A stretch of 45,860 nucleotides of DNA from Candidatus Hydrogenedentota bacterium (lineage in GTDB: Bacteria; Hydrogenedentota; Hydrogenedentia; Hydrogenedentales; SLHB01), in the NCBI GenBank assembly GCA_016209895.1, contig JACQVH010000156.1, positions 1 through 45,860 on the forward strand. The letters run 5' to 3'. The notes beneath the pieces were generated by a model, which did no database searches, was not told the origin of the DNA, and worked only from the letters and a program-made list of their open reading frames with translations. Below are positions 32,490 through 42,200 of this stretch, piece after piece. Made by a program: the position numbers and the translations under genes. Position 1 is the first letter of the stretch. Every line of letters starts with the position of its first letter.

Positions 32490-33515
32490 ATGGCCTTCAT
32501 TGACTTGATAATCGAGCGCGCGCGACGCGACCCCAAAACCATTGTATTCCCGGAAGCCGAGGATGAGCGTACGCTGTATGCGGCGGTCGAGATCGTAGAC
32601 CGCGGCATTGGAAAACCAATTCTGGTCGGAGACCCAGCACACGTCGCATCAAAGCTCCGCGAACTGGGTTTGTCCATGGAATTGGCGGTGGTGAGTCCCT
32701 CCCAGGCCGAACGGCTCGAACCCTTTGCGACAGAATTCTGCGCGATGCGAAAAGCCAAGGGTATGACTGAAGACACGGCCCGCCGTCTCATGCAGGAACC
32801 CATTCATCATGGCTTGATGATGGTGCATAAGGGAATGGCGGACGGTCTGGTGGCGGGCGCAATACACTCAACCGGCGACACGCTGCGACCCGCCCTCCAG
32901 ATTCTTCGTATGGCCCGAGGCGTGAAGCTGGTATCCAGCTTCTTTTTCATGGTTTGTGGCGACCGCACATATATTTTCGCGGATGCGGGGCTGGTCGAGG
33001 ACCCCAACGCGGACCAACTGGCCGAGATTGCCCTCGCCACGGCCCAATCGGCCCAGGGTTTTGGTATCGAACCAACCGTGGCGATGCTCTCGTACTCGAC
33101 CAAAGGGTCGGCCGACAGCCCACTGACCCGGAAGGTGGTCGAGGCAACGAAGCTGGCGCAATCGCGCATCGCCGAACGGTTCGGGCCCGGCTCGCCGGTC
33201 CAGATTGACGGAGAATTACAAGCGGACGCCGCGCTAGTCGAGGCCGTCGGAAAACGGAAGGCCCCGGCGAGTCCCGTGGCCGGCCGGGCACGCGTTCTAA
33301 TATTTCCCAATCTGGACGCGGGAAACATTGCATATAAACTGGTCCAGCGACTCGGCGGAGCCGACGCGTACGGTCCGATAGTTCAGGGAATGCGCCTGCC
33401 GGTGAACGATCTCTCGCGCGGCTGCACGGCGGAGGATATCGTCGGCGTTGCCGCCGTAACGGTAGTTCAAAGTCAAATGCGCGCCGTTGCGGGAACGGCC
33501 GCAGTCTCGCGGTAG
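32490..33515 (+). CDS. pta: Phosphate acetyltransferase (short form)
   Basis: A 341-residue enzyme of the PTA_PTB family, class I length without the N-terminal DRTGG domain. It converts acetyl-CoA and phosphate to acetyl phosphate and CoA. Recognisable parts are IVFPEAEDERTLYAA at the N-terminus, MVHKGMADGLVAGAIHSTGDTLRPALQI (CoA/phosphate site), MLSYSTKGSA, and the C-terminal VLIFPNLDAGNIAYKLVQRLGGADAYGPIVQGM. It is 60 bp upstream of ackA, forming the usual acetate-producing operon. AGGGGA lies close before the ATG. A sigma54 promoter and an enhancer-like repeat lie upstream, an uncommon regulation for pta. Confidence 0.96.
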   Translation: MAFIDLIIERARRDPKTIVFPEAEDERTLYAAVEIVDRGIGKPILVGDPAHVASKLRELGLSMELAVVSPSQAERLEPFATEFCAMRKAKGMTEDTARRLMQEPIHHGLMMVHKGMADGLVAGAIHSTGDTLRPALQILRMARGVKLVSSFFFMVCGDRTYIFADAGLVEDPNADQLAEIALATAQSAQGFGIEPTVAMLSYSTKGSADSPLTRKVVEATKLAQSRIAERFGPGSPVQIDGELQADAALVEAVGKRKAPASPVAGRARVLIFPNLDAGNIAYKLVQRLGGADAYGPIVQGMRLPVNDLSRGCTAEDIVGVAAVTVVQSQMRAVAGTAAVSR

Positions 33516-33575
33516 GCCTAGGACAGAATGTTGTTGGTGCGGTTTCAAAACACATGATTCACAAAAGGTGTTGAC

Positions 33576-34826
33576 ATGAAAGTCTTAGTTCTCAATTCGG
33601 GTTCTTCGTCCGTCAAGTTCAAGGTATTCGACGGCAGGGGCATTCCCAAAGAAATCGCCAAGGGCATCGTCGAACGTATCGGCCTGCCGGGCACCACCCT
33701 CAAATACAGTTCCGTGGAACGCCGCGGGCAAAAGCTCGCCGGCAAGCCCGAGTCCGAACGCTCGTCCGGACCGATGCCCGACCATGCCGCCGCGATTGCC
33801 GAAATAAGCAAAGTCTTGCTCGACCCGGAAGTCGGGGTCATCAAGGACGTGTCCGAGTTGGGAGGCGTCGGCCATCGGGTCGTCCATGGCGGCGAGCATT
33901 TCTCCGGTTCCGTCCCCATTGACGACTCGGTGGTCCAGAAGATTGAAGAGTGTGCGCGGTTGGCCCCGCTACACAATCCTCCCGCATTGCTCGGTATCCG
34001 AGCCGTGGCCAAGACAATTCCGACCGTGCCGCAGGTGGCCGTCTTCGATACCGCGTTCCACCATACCATCCCGGAGAAGGCATACCTGTACGCGATTCCC
34101 AAGGAGTACTACGAGCAATACGGTATCCGCAAATACGGGTTTCATGGCATTTCACACCAGTACGTGGCGCAAGAGGCGGCTCGTATCATGAAGCAAGAGC
34201 TCGAGGCCATGAAGATCATCACCTGCCACTTGGGCAACGGATGCAGCATTACCGCCGTCGAGGGCGGGAAGTCCGTGGACACCAGTATGGGTCTGACCCC
34301 ATTAGCCGGCGTGATGATGGGGACGCGGTCCGGCGACCTCGACCCGTACATACCCATCTTCATGATGAAGCAACTGGGAATGACCGCCGACGAAGTCGAG
34401 GCCACGCTCAACAAGGAAAGCGGCCTGGAGGGTATTTCCAGCTATACGGACGTGCGCGACGTGATAGACCACATGGTCGAAGGCGATCGCGACTGTGAAC
34501 TCGCCCTCGACATGTTTGCGTATCGCGTCGCCGGCTTTGTTGGAAGCTATGCCATGGTGATGAACGGCGCGGATGCGATCGTGTTTACCGGGGGGATTGG
34601 CGAGAAAGACCCGGCCATGCGCGCGCGCATTCTGTCCAGCGCCACCTACCTGGGCGTTGAACTGGATTATCGGAAGAACGCTCGGAATGACACCTTCATC
34701 ACCAAGCCCAAGGCGAAGGTGAAAGTCTTGGTCATTCCAACCGACGAAGAACTGGTGATCGCACGGGAGACCTTCAGGATTGTGATGCCGAACCCTGCCG
34801 CGGGGACTCTAACCTCGGCAGCGTAA
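33576..34826 (+). CDS. ackA: Acetate kinase
   Basis: A 416-residue ASKHA-fold kinase that makes ATP and acetate from acetyl phosphate and ADP. Family signatures are VLNSGSSSVKFKVF at the N-terminus, GHRVVHGGEHF, FDTAFHHTIPEKAYLYAIP, YGFHGISHQYV, CHLGNGCSITAVEGGKSVDTSMGLTPLAGV and the ATP-site IVFTGGIGE. AAGGTG lies 5 nt before the ATG. It is co-transcribed with pta, giving substrate-level phosphorylation from acetyl-CoA. The C-terminus has a short Ala/Thr-rich tail. Confidence 0.97.
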   Translation: MKVLVLNSGSSSVKFKVFDGRGIPKEIAKGIVERIGLPGTTLKYSSVERRGQKLAGKPESERSSGPMPDHAAAIAEISKVLLDPEVGVIKDVSELGGVGHRVVHGGEHFSGSVPIDDSVVQKIEECARLAPLHNPPALLGIRAVAKTIPTVPQVAVFDTAFHHTIPEKAYLYAIPKEYYEQYGIRKYGFHGISHQYVAQEAARIMKQELEAMKIITCHLGNGCSITAVEGGKSVDTSMGLTPLAGVMMGTRSGDLDPYIPIFMMKQLGMTADEVEATLNKESGLEGISSYTDVRDVIDHMVEGDRDCELALDMFAYRVAGFVGSYAMVMNGADAIVFTGGIGEKDPAMRARILSSATYLGVELDYRKNARNDTFITKPKAKVKVLVIPTDEELVIARETFRIVMPNPAAGTLTSAA

Positions 34827-34842
34827 CCGACTCACGAACGTT

Positions 34843-34870
34843 ACACTTTTGTCTTGAGCAGTCGTGTCTT
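34843..34870 (+). promoter_or_regulatory. Enhancer-like repeat upstream of usp
   Basis: Second copy of the 28-bp block at 32190-32217, 24/28 identical, same orientation, sharing TGAGCAGTC and TGTCTT. It lies about 129 bp before the -24 element of the downstream promoter. Confidence 0.5.
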
Positions 34871-34998
34871 GACGGCCGGAGTCTTGCGCAGCTCCCGACC
34901 GTAGCTCCCATTTGTTATGGGAGTTCGGCCCCCCAAACACGGATGTCCTGAAGAACTCGGTACTCGAAACTCGGCACTCGGCACTTTCTTCCCGAGTC

Positions 34999-35014
34999 TG
35001 GCACAGTTCCTGCT
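34999..35014 (+). promoter_or_regulatory. Sigma54 (-24/-12) promoter of usp
   Basis: TGGCACA-N4-CTGCT, with GG at 35000-35001 and GC at 35012-35013, exactly 10 bp between them; only three bases differ from the consensus core. It lies about 109 bp before the usp start codon. Confidence 0.7.
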
Positions 35015-35122
35015 CCTCACTAATTTGCTGGGAAGCCCGCCATCGGTTTCGGCTTCCAGACCCAGGGGGTCGCAGAGGGACTACCAGGGGGTACCAAAGA
35101 CGGCGTAAGCGAGGGTTCGATC

Positions 35123-36136
35123 ATGGCCAGGAAAAGCAGCTTTTTATTCCCGACTGATTTCTCGGCCTATGCCGAGTACGCCATGCACTACGCGTTTTCC
35201 GCCGCCCGGCGGTACGGCGCGGAGATGCACCTCGTCCACGTGTTGGACCCCGACTTGCTCTCGCACGGGCCCAGTCTGGGCCTCTGGGTGACCGATACCG
35301 ACCGCGAGAAGGTGCTGAACTCCCTCCGCGAACACGTGCAGAGCCGGCTCGACCATCTGATTCAAGTCGCGGAAGAAGCGGGGGTACGCGCGGTATCGCA
35401 TATCGCCGTGGGCAATCCGTCCGTGGAAATATGCCGCAGCGCGCAGACCCTGAACTGCAATATCGTACTGATCGGCACCCATGGGCGTTCCGGCTTCGAC
35501 CGCTACGTTTACGGGAGCACGTGCGAAAAGGTGGTGCGCATGTCGTCCGTGCCGGTTCTCTCCATCAAGAACCCGATTCAGAAATTCGTGAAGGAGGACT
35601 TGTCGAGCATCTGCGTGAAGCGGGTGCTCTTTCCTACCGACTTTTCCAGCTTCTCCCAAAAGGCGTTGCCGTTGGCCGCCTCGTTCTGCCAGGAGTTTGG
35701 GGCGACTTTGGTACTGGCCCATGTCTGGGAACGTGCGGCGTACTTCCCCAATTTCATGCCGGAAATGGAGCTTCGGAACAGCCCGAAAATCATGAACGAA
35801 GCCCGGGAAAGCCTCGAAAAGATCGCCAGTGAAGCGGGCGTGTCCGACCTCGAAATCCAGGTGCTTCGTGGCATTCCCCACCGCGAGATTGTCCAACTTG
35901 CCACTGACACCGACGTGGACCTCGTCGTCATGGCCACCCACGGCCGCTCCGGCATGGCGCTCACCATCTTCGGTAGCGTCGCCGAAAAGGTCGTGCGCTC
36001 CGCGCCCTGTCCCGTGCTGACCGTCCGACCCACTGCCCGGCTGGACGCCCCGCAACCCACCGAACCGTCCGCCCGCAAAAAAAAGGCGGAATTAGCGCTC
36101 GCCGCGAAGCTCACGCACACCGGCCACGGGGCGTAG
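35123..36136 (+). CDS. Tandem universal stress protein (UspA family)
   Basis: This 337-residue protein has two USP domains. The first (about 1-150) contains FLFPTDFSAYAEYAMHYAFS and the ATP-binding motif GTHGRSG-x8-GST; the second (about 168-310) contains VLFPTDFSSFSQKALPLAAS and ATHGRSG-x8-GSV. Both motifs fit the G-x2-G-x9-G-(S/T) ATP-binding type, so both domains probably bind nucleotide. A basic tail follows. GAGGG lies 9 nt before the ATG. It shares a sigma54 promoter type and an upstream repeat with pta-ackA, suggesting co-induction during energy stress or anaerobiosis. Confidence 0.93.
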   Translation: MARKSSFLFPTDFSAYAEYAMHYAFSAARRYGAEMHLVHVLDPDLLSHGPSLGLWVTDTDREKVLNSLREHVQSRLDHLIQVAEEAGVRAVSHIAVGNPSVEICRSAQTLNCNIVLIGTHGRSGFDRYVYGSTCEKVVRMSSVPVLSIKNPIQKFVKEDLSSICVKRVLFPTDFSSFSQKALPLAASFCQEFGATLVLAHVWERAAYFPNFMPEMELRNSPKIMNEARESLEKIASEAGVSDLEIQVLRGIPHREIVQLATDTDVDLVVMATHGRSGMALTIFGSVAEKVVRSAPCPVLTVRPTARLDAPQPTEPSARKKKAELALAAKLTHTGHGA

Positions 36137-36145
36137 CGCTCAAGC

Positions 36146-37687
36146 TTAGGTGCCGGGCGTAACGGTCTGTCTGGAGTGCCTCGACATGCCCAAGGCGTAG
36201 AGGTTGCCGACGATTCCCAACAGGATTCCGAGGAGCATGTTGTTTTTGGCGCTCCAACTGTCGTACATGATCGCCGGTAGGAAGGCGAGTAGCGCCAAAG
36301 TGAGCGTCTTCAGCGCGGGGTTTTGCAGGCGCCGGTAGGCCCGTAAGCAGCCGACGTAGAATCCGAGCATGCACGCCAGGTAGGCCGCGGTTCCCCCGTA
36401 ACCGGTATTCAACAGTAGGTTTTGAAGCAGTCCGTGGCCTTTCTCGAAGGCCCGTGTGCGAATCTGCTCGAATGGATAGTCCGTCTCCGTGAGTCCGAAT
36501 GGGAAGGGATGGTACCGGTCGGTGAATCGGCTCCCCGGTCCTTCTCCCAGGATCAGGTTGGAGTTGTGCGCCATCTGGGCGTGAATATTCCTGAACTCGT
36601 GGACGCGAACCATCGTCGAATGCGACGCGGCGGCCATCGTCGGGTCCCATACCCGCAGCGTGCCGGCGAAATGACCGACAGTCTCGAATGCGCCCGGCCG
36701 CAGGAGCAACACCCCCGCCAATACGGCCCCCGCGCAGACGCCTCCGAGCAGCGCCCAGCGCACTTTGTCCGCGAACCGGCCGAGCAGCAGCAGCGTGACG
36801 CAGACCACCGCCGTTTCCAACCAGGCCATGCGCGTGGCGTGAACCAAGATATCAATTCCGGCCAGTATGGCGACGATTAGTCCGAGGACGCGTTCCCGCC
36901 GCATCACCGGCGCTTCTCCTTCCTGTAGGACCAGACCGTAGGCGATGAGCAGAACCAGGAGCACGCGACCCGATTCAGTGGCCACGGCGAGGGAGGTGCC
37001 GAATTCGACGCCGAGGCCGAGTGCGAACCACGCCGTCCAGACCAGCGCTTTGGCGGCCACGGCGAGCATCAGTAGATTCCACAGCGCGATCAGTTTGTCC
37101 TCGCGACACAAGGACATGCGGACGGCGAAGTACAAGCCGCAACTCATCAGCGGGAGGTTCAGGTCGTTGATGGCGCCGCGCGGGTTCGCCCAGACCGATG
37201 CCAGGCCGTGAACGGTGGCCACCAGGTAGATCCCCGGAATCGCCAGCGCCAGCGCGTCCGTTCGCAACATCCGTATCGCTTTCGGTTTGTTCGCCCAGCG
37301 GAGCAAAGCGAAGAACATGGCCAGTGCGATTGCGCCCAGCACCACGAAATTCCCCACTGCGATCCCGGCTACCGGAACCGTCAGTAGATTATAGGGCATG
37401 GAATCGGGGCCGAACCGGGAAATGTCGTCTGCGAGGACGATAGACAGAATGAGAAAGAGTAAGCCGTAGCCGACGTCCCATAGCGTTACGACGAAGATGG
37501 CGGCGGAATGGAAGTAGGTGAGAGCCAGCGCGACGGTGCCGGGGAAGAAGTAGGCGCAGTAGTCGTAAACGACAAAGACCGCCGCCATCAGCATCAGACC
37601 TCGGAGCGAGAATCTAAGCGGAGTCTGCGCGCCGCGTTCCGGGCTTCCCGTCACATCTTGCGCCCCATGTTGGTCCTCCGGATTCAT
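36146..37687 (-). CDS. O-antigen ligase/polymerase-like membrane protein
   Basis: A 513-residue polytopic membrane protein with about 11-13 hydrophobic segments. A large periplasmic loop near residues 335-425 contains the conserved R/H/N-rich sequence of Wzy_C/WaaL proteins (MVRVHEFRNIHAQMAHNSNLILGEGPGSRF, RTRAFEKGHGLLQNLLLNTG). It probably joins or polymerises surface polysaccharide units. Its ATG overlaps the stop codon of the flippase gene (ATGA), so the two are translated together. The frame is open upstream to 38026, but that part is antisense-like to the flippase. It converges with usp, with a gap of only 9 bp. Confidence 0.82.
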   Translation of the reverse strand: MNPEDQHGAQDVTGSPERGAQTPLRFSLRGLMLMAAVFVVYDYCAYFFPGTVALALTYFHSAAIFVVTLWDVGYGLLFLILSIVLADDISRFGPDSMPYNLLTVPVAGIAVGNFVVLGAIALAMFFALLRWANKPKAIRMLRTDALALAIPGIYLVATVHGLASVWANPRGAINDLNLPLMSCGLYFAVRMSLCREDKLIALWNLLMLAVAAKALVWTAWFALGLGVEFGTSLAVATESGRVLLVLLIAYGLVLQEGEAPVMRRERVLGLIVAILAGIDILVHATRMAWLETAVVCVTLLLLGRFADKVRWALLGGVCAGAVLAGVLLLRPGAFETVGHFAGTLRVWDPTMAAASHSTMVRVHEFRNIHAQMAHNSNLILGEGPGSRFTDRYHPFPFGLTETDYPFEQIRTRAFEKGHGLLQNLLLNTGYGGTAAYLACMLGFYVGCLRAYRRLQNPALKTLTLALLAFLPAIMYDSWSAKNNMLLGILLGIVGNLYALGMSRHSRQTVTPGT

Positions 37688-39021
37688 CCGGTTGCTCCGA
37701 GAACTTCGGCGAGCTCGAGTTGGCGCTTCTGGCGGATCACACGGTGGGTTGCGAAAACCGCGATCACCACGGCCGCCACGCGGATGACCAAGAGGGATAT
37801 GGCGGGACCATCCGCGCCGTACGCGGGGATCAGCGCCAGATTCAGCGGAATAACGATGAGGAGTTGCAGGGCATGAATGAGGGTCATGTAGTAGGTGCGG
37901 CCGACGGAGTAAAAGATCAGGCCGAGCGGATTGAAGATCAACTCGATGCCGAAGCCGAGAATCAGGATTCTCAGCACCGAGTCGGCGGCGGCGAATTTGG
38001 CGCCGAAGCAGAGCCAAAGCACCCACGGGGCCACGAAGACCGCGCCGACGGTCGCGAGCATAACGAGAGGAAAGATAGAGAGCACGCGCCGGTAATATCG
38101 CCGTAATTCGCCGGCGGTTCGCATGCTCGCTACCTTGGGCAGAAGCACCGTGAAGAGAGCGCGCGCCAAGAGCGGGAAGCAGAAGGCGATCTGGCCGGCC
38201 AGGCCGTACACGCCGACGATCTCCGGATTCGTCATGTGGTTAAGCATGAACACATCCGCTCGGGTTATGACGATGATGATGATATTCATGATCATGAGCG
38301 GAAACATGAACTGGAGAATCTCTTGGTATGGGACACGTCCGACCGGTCGGTCGCGCAAGCGGCGCAGTGGTCGCATCATCAGGGCTAACCCCAAGACCAA
38401 AGCGACCGTGGGCGCGGCAAAGAACGCTGTGTATAGCGCGGTCGCATCGCGTACTCCCGCCAGAATCATCCCGCCCACGGCCAGCAAGCGGACCAGGTTG
38501 GTCGCGAGGGCTACGAGAGCGTAGGCGGGATAGCGCTGGAGCGCCTGGAGTGTGGCTAGTGGAATACCTTCGAAGGAGATAAGGATGCCGGCCGCAATGG
38601 CCAGCGGGTACACGGGCCCGTATTCGGTCGGGATGTTTTGGGTGTCCAGGAAGAGCCGGTAACCGGCGGCTAGGACAAGTGCGAGCATCAGGGAGACGCC
38701 GAATCGCAGCCACAGGCATTGAAGAATGACGGCGTGGGGACGATTCTCCGCATAGGCGGAGGTCATGCGTACCTGGGTGACGGTGAGAGCGCTGTCGGAG
38801 AAGATGCTGGCAAGGTCCATCAACGCCGAGAAGATCACCAGGAAGCCCCAATCGCTGGGGCTCAGGTAATTGGCCAGCAGGGCGGCGACCGCGAAACGCA
38901 ATACGGCGGAAAACAGATTTCCGGTCATCACCACGCCCACTTCCCGCGTGGTCCGGGAGCGAGCCGCCGCGACCAACGATCCCGGCATTTCGCGTAGCAA
39001 TTCAATAACCGAAGCCACCAA
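37684..39021 (-). CDS. Polysaccharide flippase (Wzx/MOP superfamily)
   Basis: A 445-residue membrane protein with about 12-14 helices and the MOP-type repeat pattern: GVVMTGNLFSAVLRFAVAALLANYLSPSDWGFLVIFSALMDL at the N-terminus, then PLMIMNIIIIVITRADVFML in the second half. It would flip undecaprenyl-linked sugars to the periplasm for the ligase/polymerase encoded next. The TTG start at 39021 was kept because GGGGAG lies 8 nt upstream; an adjacent GTG (39018) and an ATG (38988) are alternatives. The remaining glycan-biosynthesis genes are not in the window. Confidence 0.87.
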   Translation of the reverse strand: MVASVIELLREMPGSLVAAARSRTTREVGVVMTGNLFSAVLRFAVAALLANYLSPSDWGFLVIFSALMDLASIFSDSALTVTQVRMTSAYAENRPHAVILQCLWLRFGVSLMLALVLAAGYRLFLDTQNIPTEYGPVYPLAIAAGILISFEGIPLATLQALQRYPAYALVALATNLVRLLAVGGMILAGVRDATALYTAFFAAPTVALVLGLALMMRPLRRLRDRPVGRVPYQEILQFMFPLMIMNIIIIVITRADVFMLNHMTNPEIVGVYGLAGQIAFCFPLLARALFTVLLPKVASMRTAGELRRYYRRVLSIFPLVMLATVGAVFVAPWVLWLCFGAKFAAADSVLRILILGFGIELIFNPLGLIFYSVGRTYYMTLIHALQLLIVIPLNLALIPAYGADGPAISLLVIRVAAVVIAVFATHRVIRQKRQLELAEVLGATG

Positions 39022-39125
39022 TGCGCGGTCTCCCCTTTCGCGGTAATATCGCCACCATTCGCAGCAAACGCCGCATTCTAGTTTCCACCCCGACGGTGAT
39101 CAACGTCCCGCCAACTACATGTAAC

Positions 39126-39216
39126 CACGAATCACACGAACCACACGAATCACCTTGACGCGGCAAGGCCGCGATTGGAATTAGATATTAAACACGAAGG
39201 CACTAAGGGCACGAAG
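39126..39216. repeat. 9-nt CACGAAYCA minisatellite and related sequence
   Basis: Three 9-nt units (CACGAATCA, CACGAACCA, CACGAATCA) at 39126-39152 and a CACGAAGGC-ACTAAGGGC-ACGAAG stretch at about 39194-39216. Both lie in the gap between the flippase and the beta-helix protein, which otherwise shows nothing. Confidence 0.6.
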
Positions 39217-39283
39217 AAATGCCGCTCACGACATCTTGATTTCCCGTACTCTGCGTAAGGAATCTTAGCAAGAAAACGAGAAG

Positions 39284-42200
39284 CTAATAGCTGGTAGTAC
39301 GAATCGGGCTGACGTGAAGCTTGTGATTGGAGTTGTTCATCCTTGAAGAGAGTCCGAGCGCGCCGTTAATGACTTTCTGCACGTCCACGGCATCTACGTT
39401 GCCGCTGTTGTCCACGTCGCAGTTGTAGCCGGTGTTCAAGCCCAGGGCCGCGTTGATGACCAACTGCACGTCCACGGCGTTCACCGCGTTGTTGCCGTCA
39501 ATATCGGTGGGCCCTCTGGGCGGGGGCGCCAACATGATATTGGCCACCGTAATCCGCCCGGCGAACACGTCCACCGACCGGACCGCGCTTTCGTATCCCG
39601 TCGCCCCCGCTTCGGCGGTCCAATTCCCGGCGTCAATGCCGTCAAAGAAGAAGACTCCGCTGAAGGGGTCCCGCTGGCCGCCCAGACTCAAGACCGGAAT
39701 CCAGACCTCCGGGGATGCATCCGCGCCGATCTGGATCGAGCTTTCCGCGTTCAGCACGTTAATCGCGAGGCTGCCCGGCAACACGATCTTGCCGATGAAC
39801 GGAACGTAGTCCACCGGGCCGTAAACCTTCCCCGCGATGGCTTCCTCGGTGTACACGCCCCAGTCGTTCATCTCGGCCACCGTGGTGGCATCGGACCCAT
39901 TGAAGAGGCATTTGTTGGCGATCTCCCGGAATCGATTGAAACCCGTCGTCTCGACTTGGGTCACGTCGCCAATCTGCGGTGTGTCGCCCTCGCCTTGTTT
40001 CGGCAGTAGGATGAAGACGGCGTTGTTCAGGATTTGATTGAACTCGTTCCGAGCAATCTTCATGGCCGAGTCCGTAGCCCAGACGCCGTCGTTGACACGC
40101 ACCACCTGTGAATCGCGCAGCGTCGAAGCCGAAGACCCCAGACCCGCGGCCAACACCGCCGTGGACAGTTGCTTGAATCCTCCGTCCAGCACCACGTTGG
40201 CAACCTCTATCCCGACGTTGTCAATGCGCACCAGCACCACGTCCGAAGATATCGGCGCCGGCGGAAGTGTCACCCGCACGTCCTCCAGGGCCGTATCGTC
40301 CGCCGCCGTCACGACCACGTTGTCGTCCGACCCGCCGAACCACCGAATCACGGTCGCCGCAGGGTCGTCAGCATCCGCGCCTACCAGCCGCACGTGCGGC
40401 ACGAAGACGACGCGTTCCTGATACGTGCCGGCGAACAAGTGAGTGGTCACGGGATGAAAATCCGTGGCATGGCGCGACACGTCTGCCATCGCATACGCGA
40501 TGGTCAGCCACGGATTGCCTTCCGTGCCATCGCCGGTCTGATCATTGCCTGTGTTGGACACGTACACGTCATCCGGCGGGTCGGCGGCGTTGTTTGGGTC
40601 GGTCCCACGCAGGTACTCCCCGAGGTTCGAAAAGAGGTCACCATCCGAGTTCGTGGCCGCGTCATCCACCAGCGGATCGAGGCTGTTCTGCACTTCCCAG
40701 CCGTCGGGCATGCCGTCCGAGTCGCTGTCGGTATTCTGCGGATTCGTATCACGCTGATACTCCGAGATGTTGTTGACTCCATCCCCATCTGCGTCCCATT
40801 GCCCATCGTTGATCAACGGATCGAGGCTATTAGCAACCTCCCAGCCGTCGGGCATGCCGTCCCCGTCAGTGTCGGTGCTCCGCGGATTCATCCCCCGCTG
40901 ATATTCCGATAAGTTGCTCACGGCGTCTCCATCGGCATCACTGGTAGCATCGTTCGCCAACGGATCCAGCGAGTAGTTTGCTTCCCAACCGTCCGGCATC
41001 CCGTCATTGTCTGTATCATTATCGAACGGATTTATCCCATGTACATTTACTTCGTCGCGGGCGCTGAGGCCGTCATTATCCTGGTCGAGTACGGCGTCGC
41101 CGGCATCCAGCGGGTTCAGCAGATTGTCCACTTCCGGGCCGTCCAGAATGCCGTCGCCGTCCATGTCGGGATTGTACGGGCTACAGCCGTAGAACAATTC
41201 TTCGGCATCGGGAAGACCGTCGCCGTCGCTGTCGGTATCGGCTGAGTTCGGAATCCCATCGCCGTCGAGATCGGCGTTCCCTTCCCACTCGTCCGGAATG
41301 AAGTCTCCATCCGTGTCCGGCGAACCGGAAGGATACTCGTAGGCACCCATGTCCACGCCGTTTCCCTGGGGCCGCGGCGTTCCCAGGGTATCCGCCACCG
41401 GAGCACCGACGACTGTCCCAACATCAACGCACGGCGAATTGCCCGCCAGCCGGTGATCGCCAAAGGCGACGAACAAGGACAGGGGATCGGCATTGATGTT
41501 GCCCGTTCCGGGATATGTTGCTGTACCCTGTAGTTTAATGTCACTAAAGGTAACCACAGGGCTGCCGGCACCGCTGCTACTGATTTCGTCGGGGACGTTG
41601 TTCCACAAGATGCAATTGGCGACCCTGGGGGAAGAGGAATAATTGTACAAGCCGCCGCCGTAACCCTCGTAGCCGTCGGAGTTATCGGTAAACGTGCAGT
41701 TAGTGACCGTCGGGGAGGAAGAGGAATTATACATGGCGCCACCACCATAGTTACCGTCGAAGGAGTCGCCGCTAACCGTATTTAACGTGAAGGTGCAATT
41801 CGTAACGATGGGTGAGGACGAGACATTGTACATGGCTCCGCCACCAGCGTTTGCTGAATTTGCCGTAAACGTAGAGGCGATCACCATGGGGGAAGAGGAA
41901 GAATTCAACATGGCGCCACCGAAGTCACCGGAGTTCTCCGTAAACACACAATGAGTGACCATGGGCGAGGAGAATTCGTTGTACATGGCCCCACCGCCAC
42001 TAAACGCCTCGGCCGAGTTACCAGTAAACGTGCAATTGGCTACCGTGGGAGAGACGGAAGAATTGTGCATGCCCCCACCCCCACCTCCGCCCAAAAAGGA
42101 ATCGGCGTTGCCCCCAGTAATCGTGAATCCGTCCAGCGTGGCATCATTTGCCCCGACCACCACATGGTACGCGGCTTCGCCGTTGCGGGAGGTCGAGCCG

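Larger units (their letters stand above)
34827..35122. other. Intergenic region carrying the usp control elements
   Basis: About 300 bp without a gene. From left to right it contains the 28-bp enhancer-like repeat, a short hairpin (GCTCCCATTTGTTATGGGAGT, 34904-34924), a 7-nt ACTCGGN minisatellite (34955-34985) and the sigma54 promoter. Confidence 0.55.

Noticed and set aside
36146-38026. Longer 626-residue reading of the O-antigen-ligase gene
   Set aside because: The first 113 residues are Arg/Pro-rich and antiparallel in frame to the flippase gene; the ATG at 37687 overlaps the upstream stop as expected for coupling.
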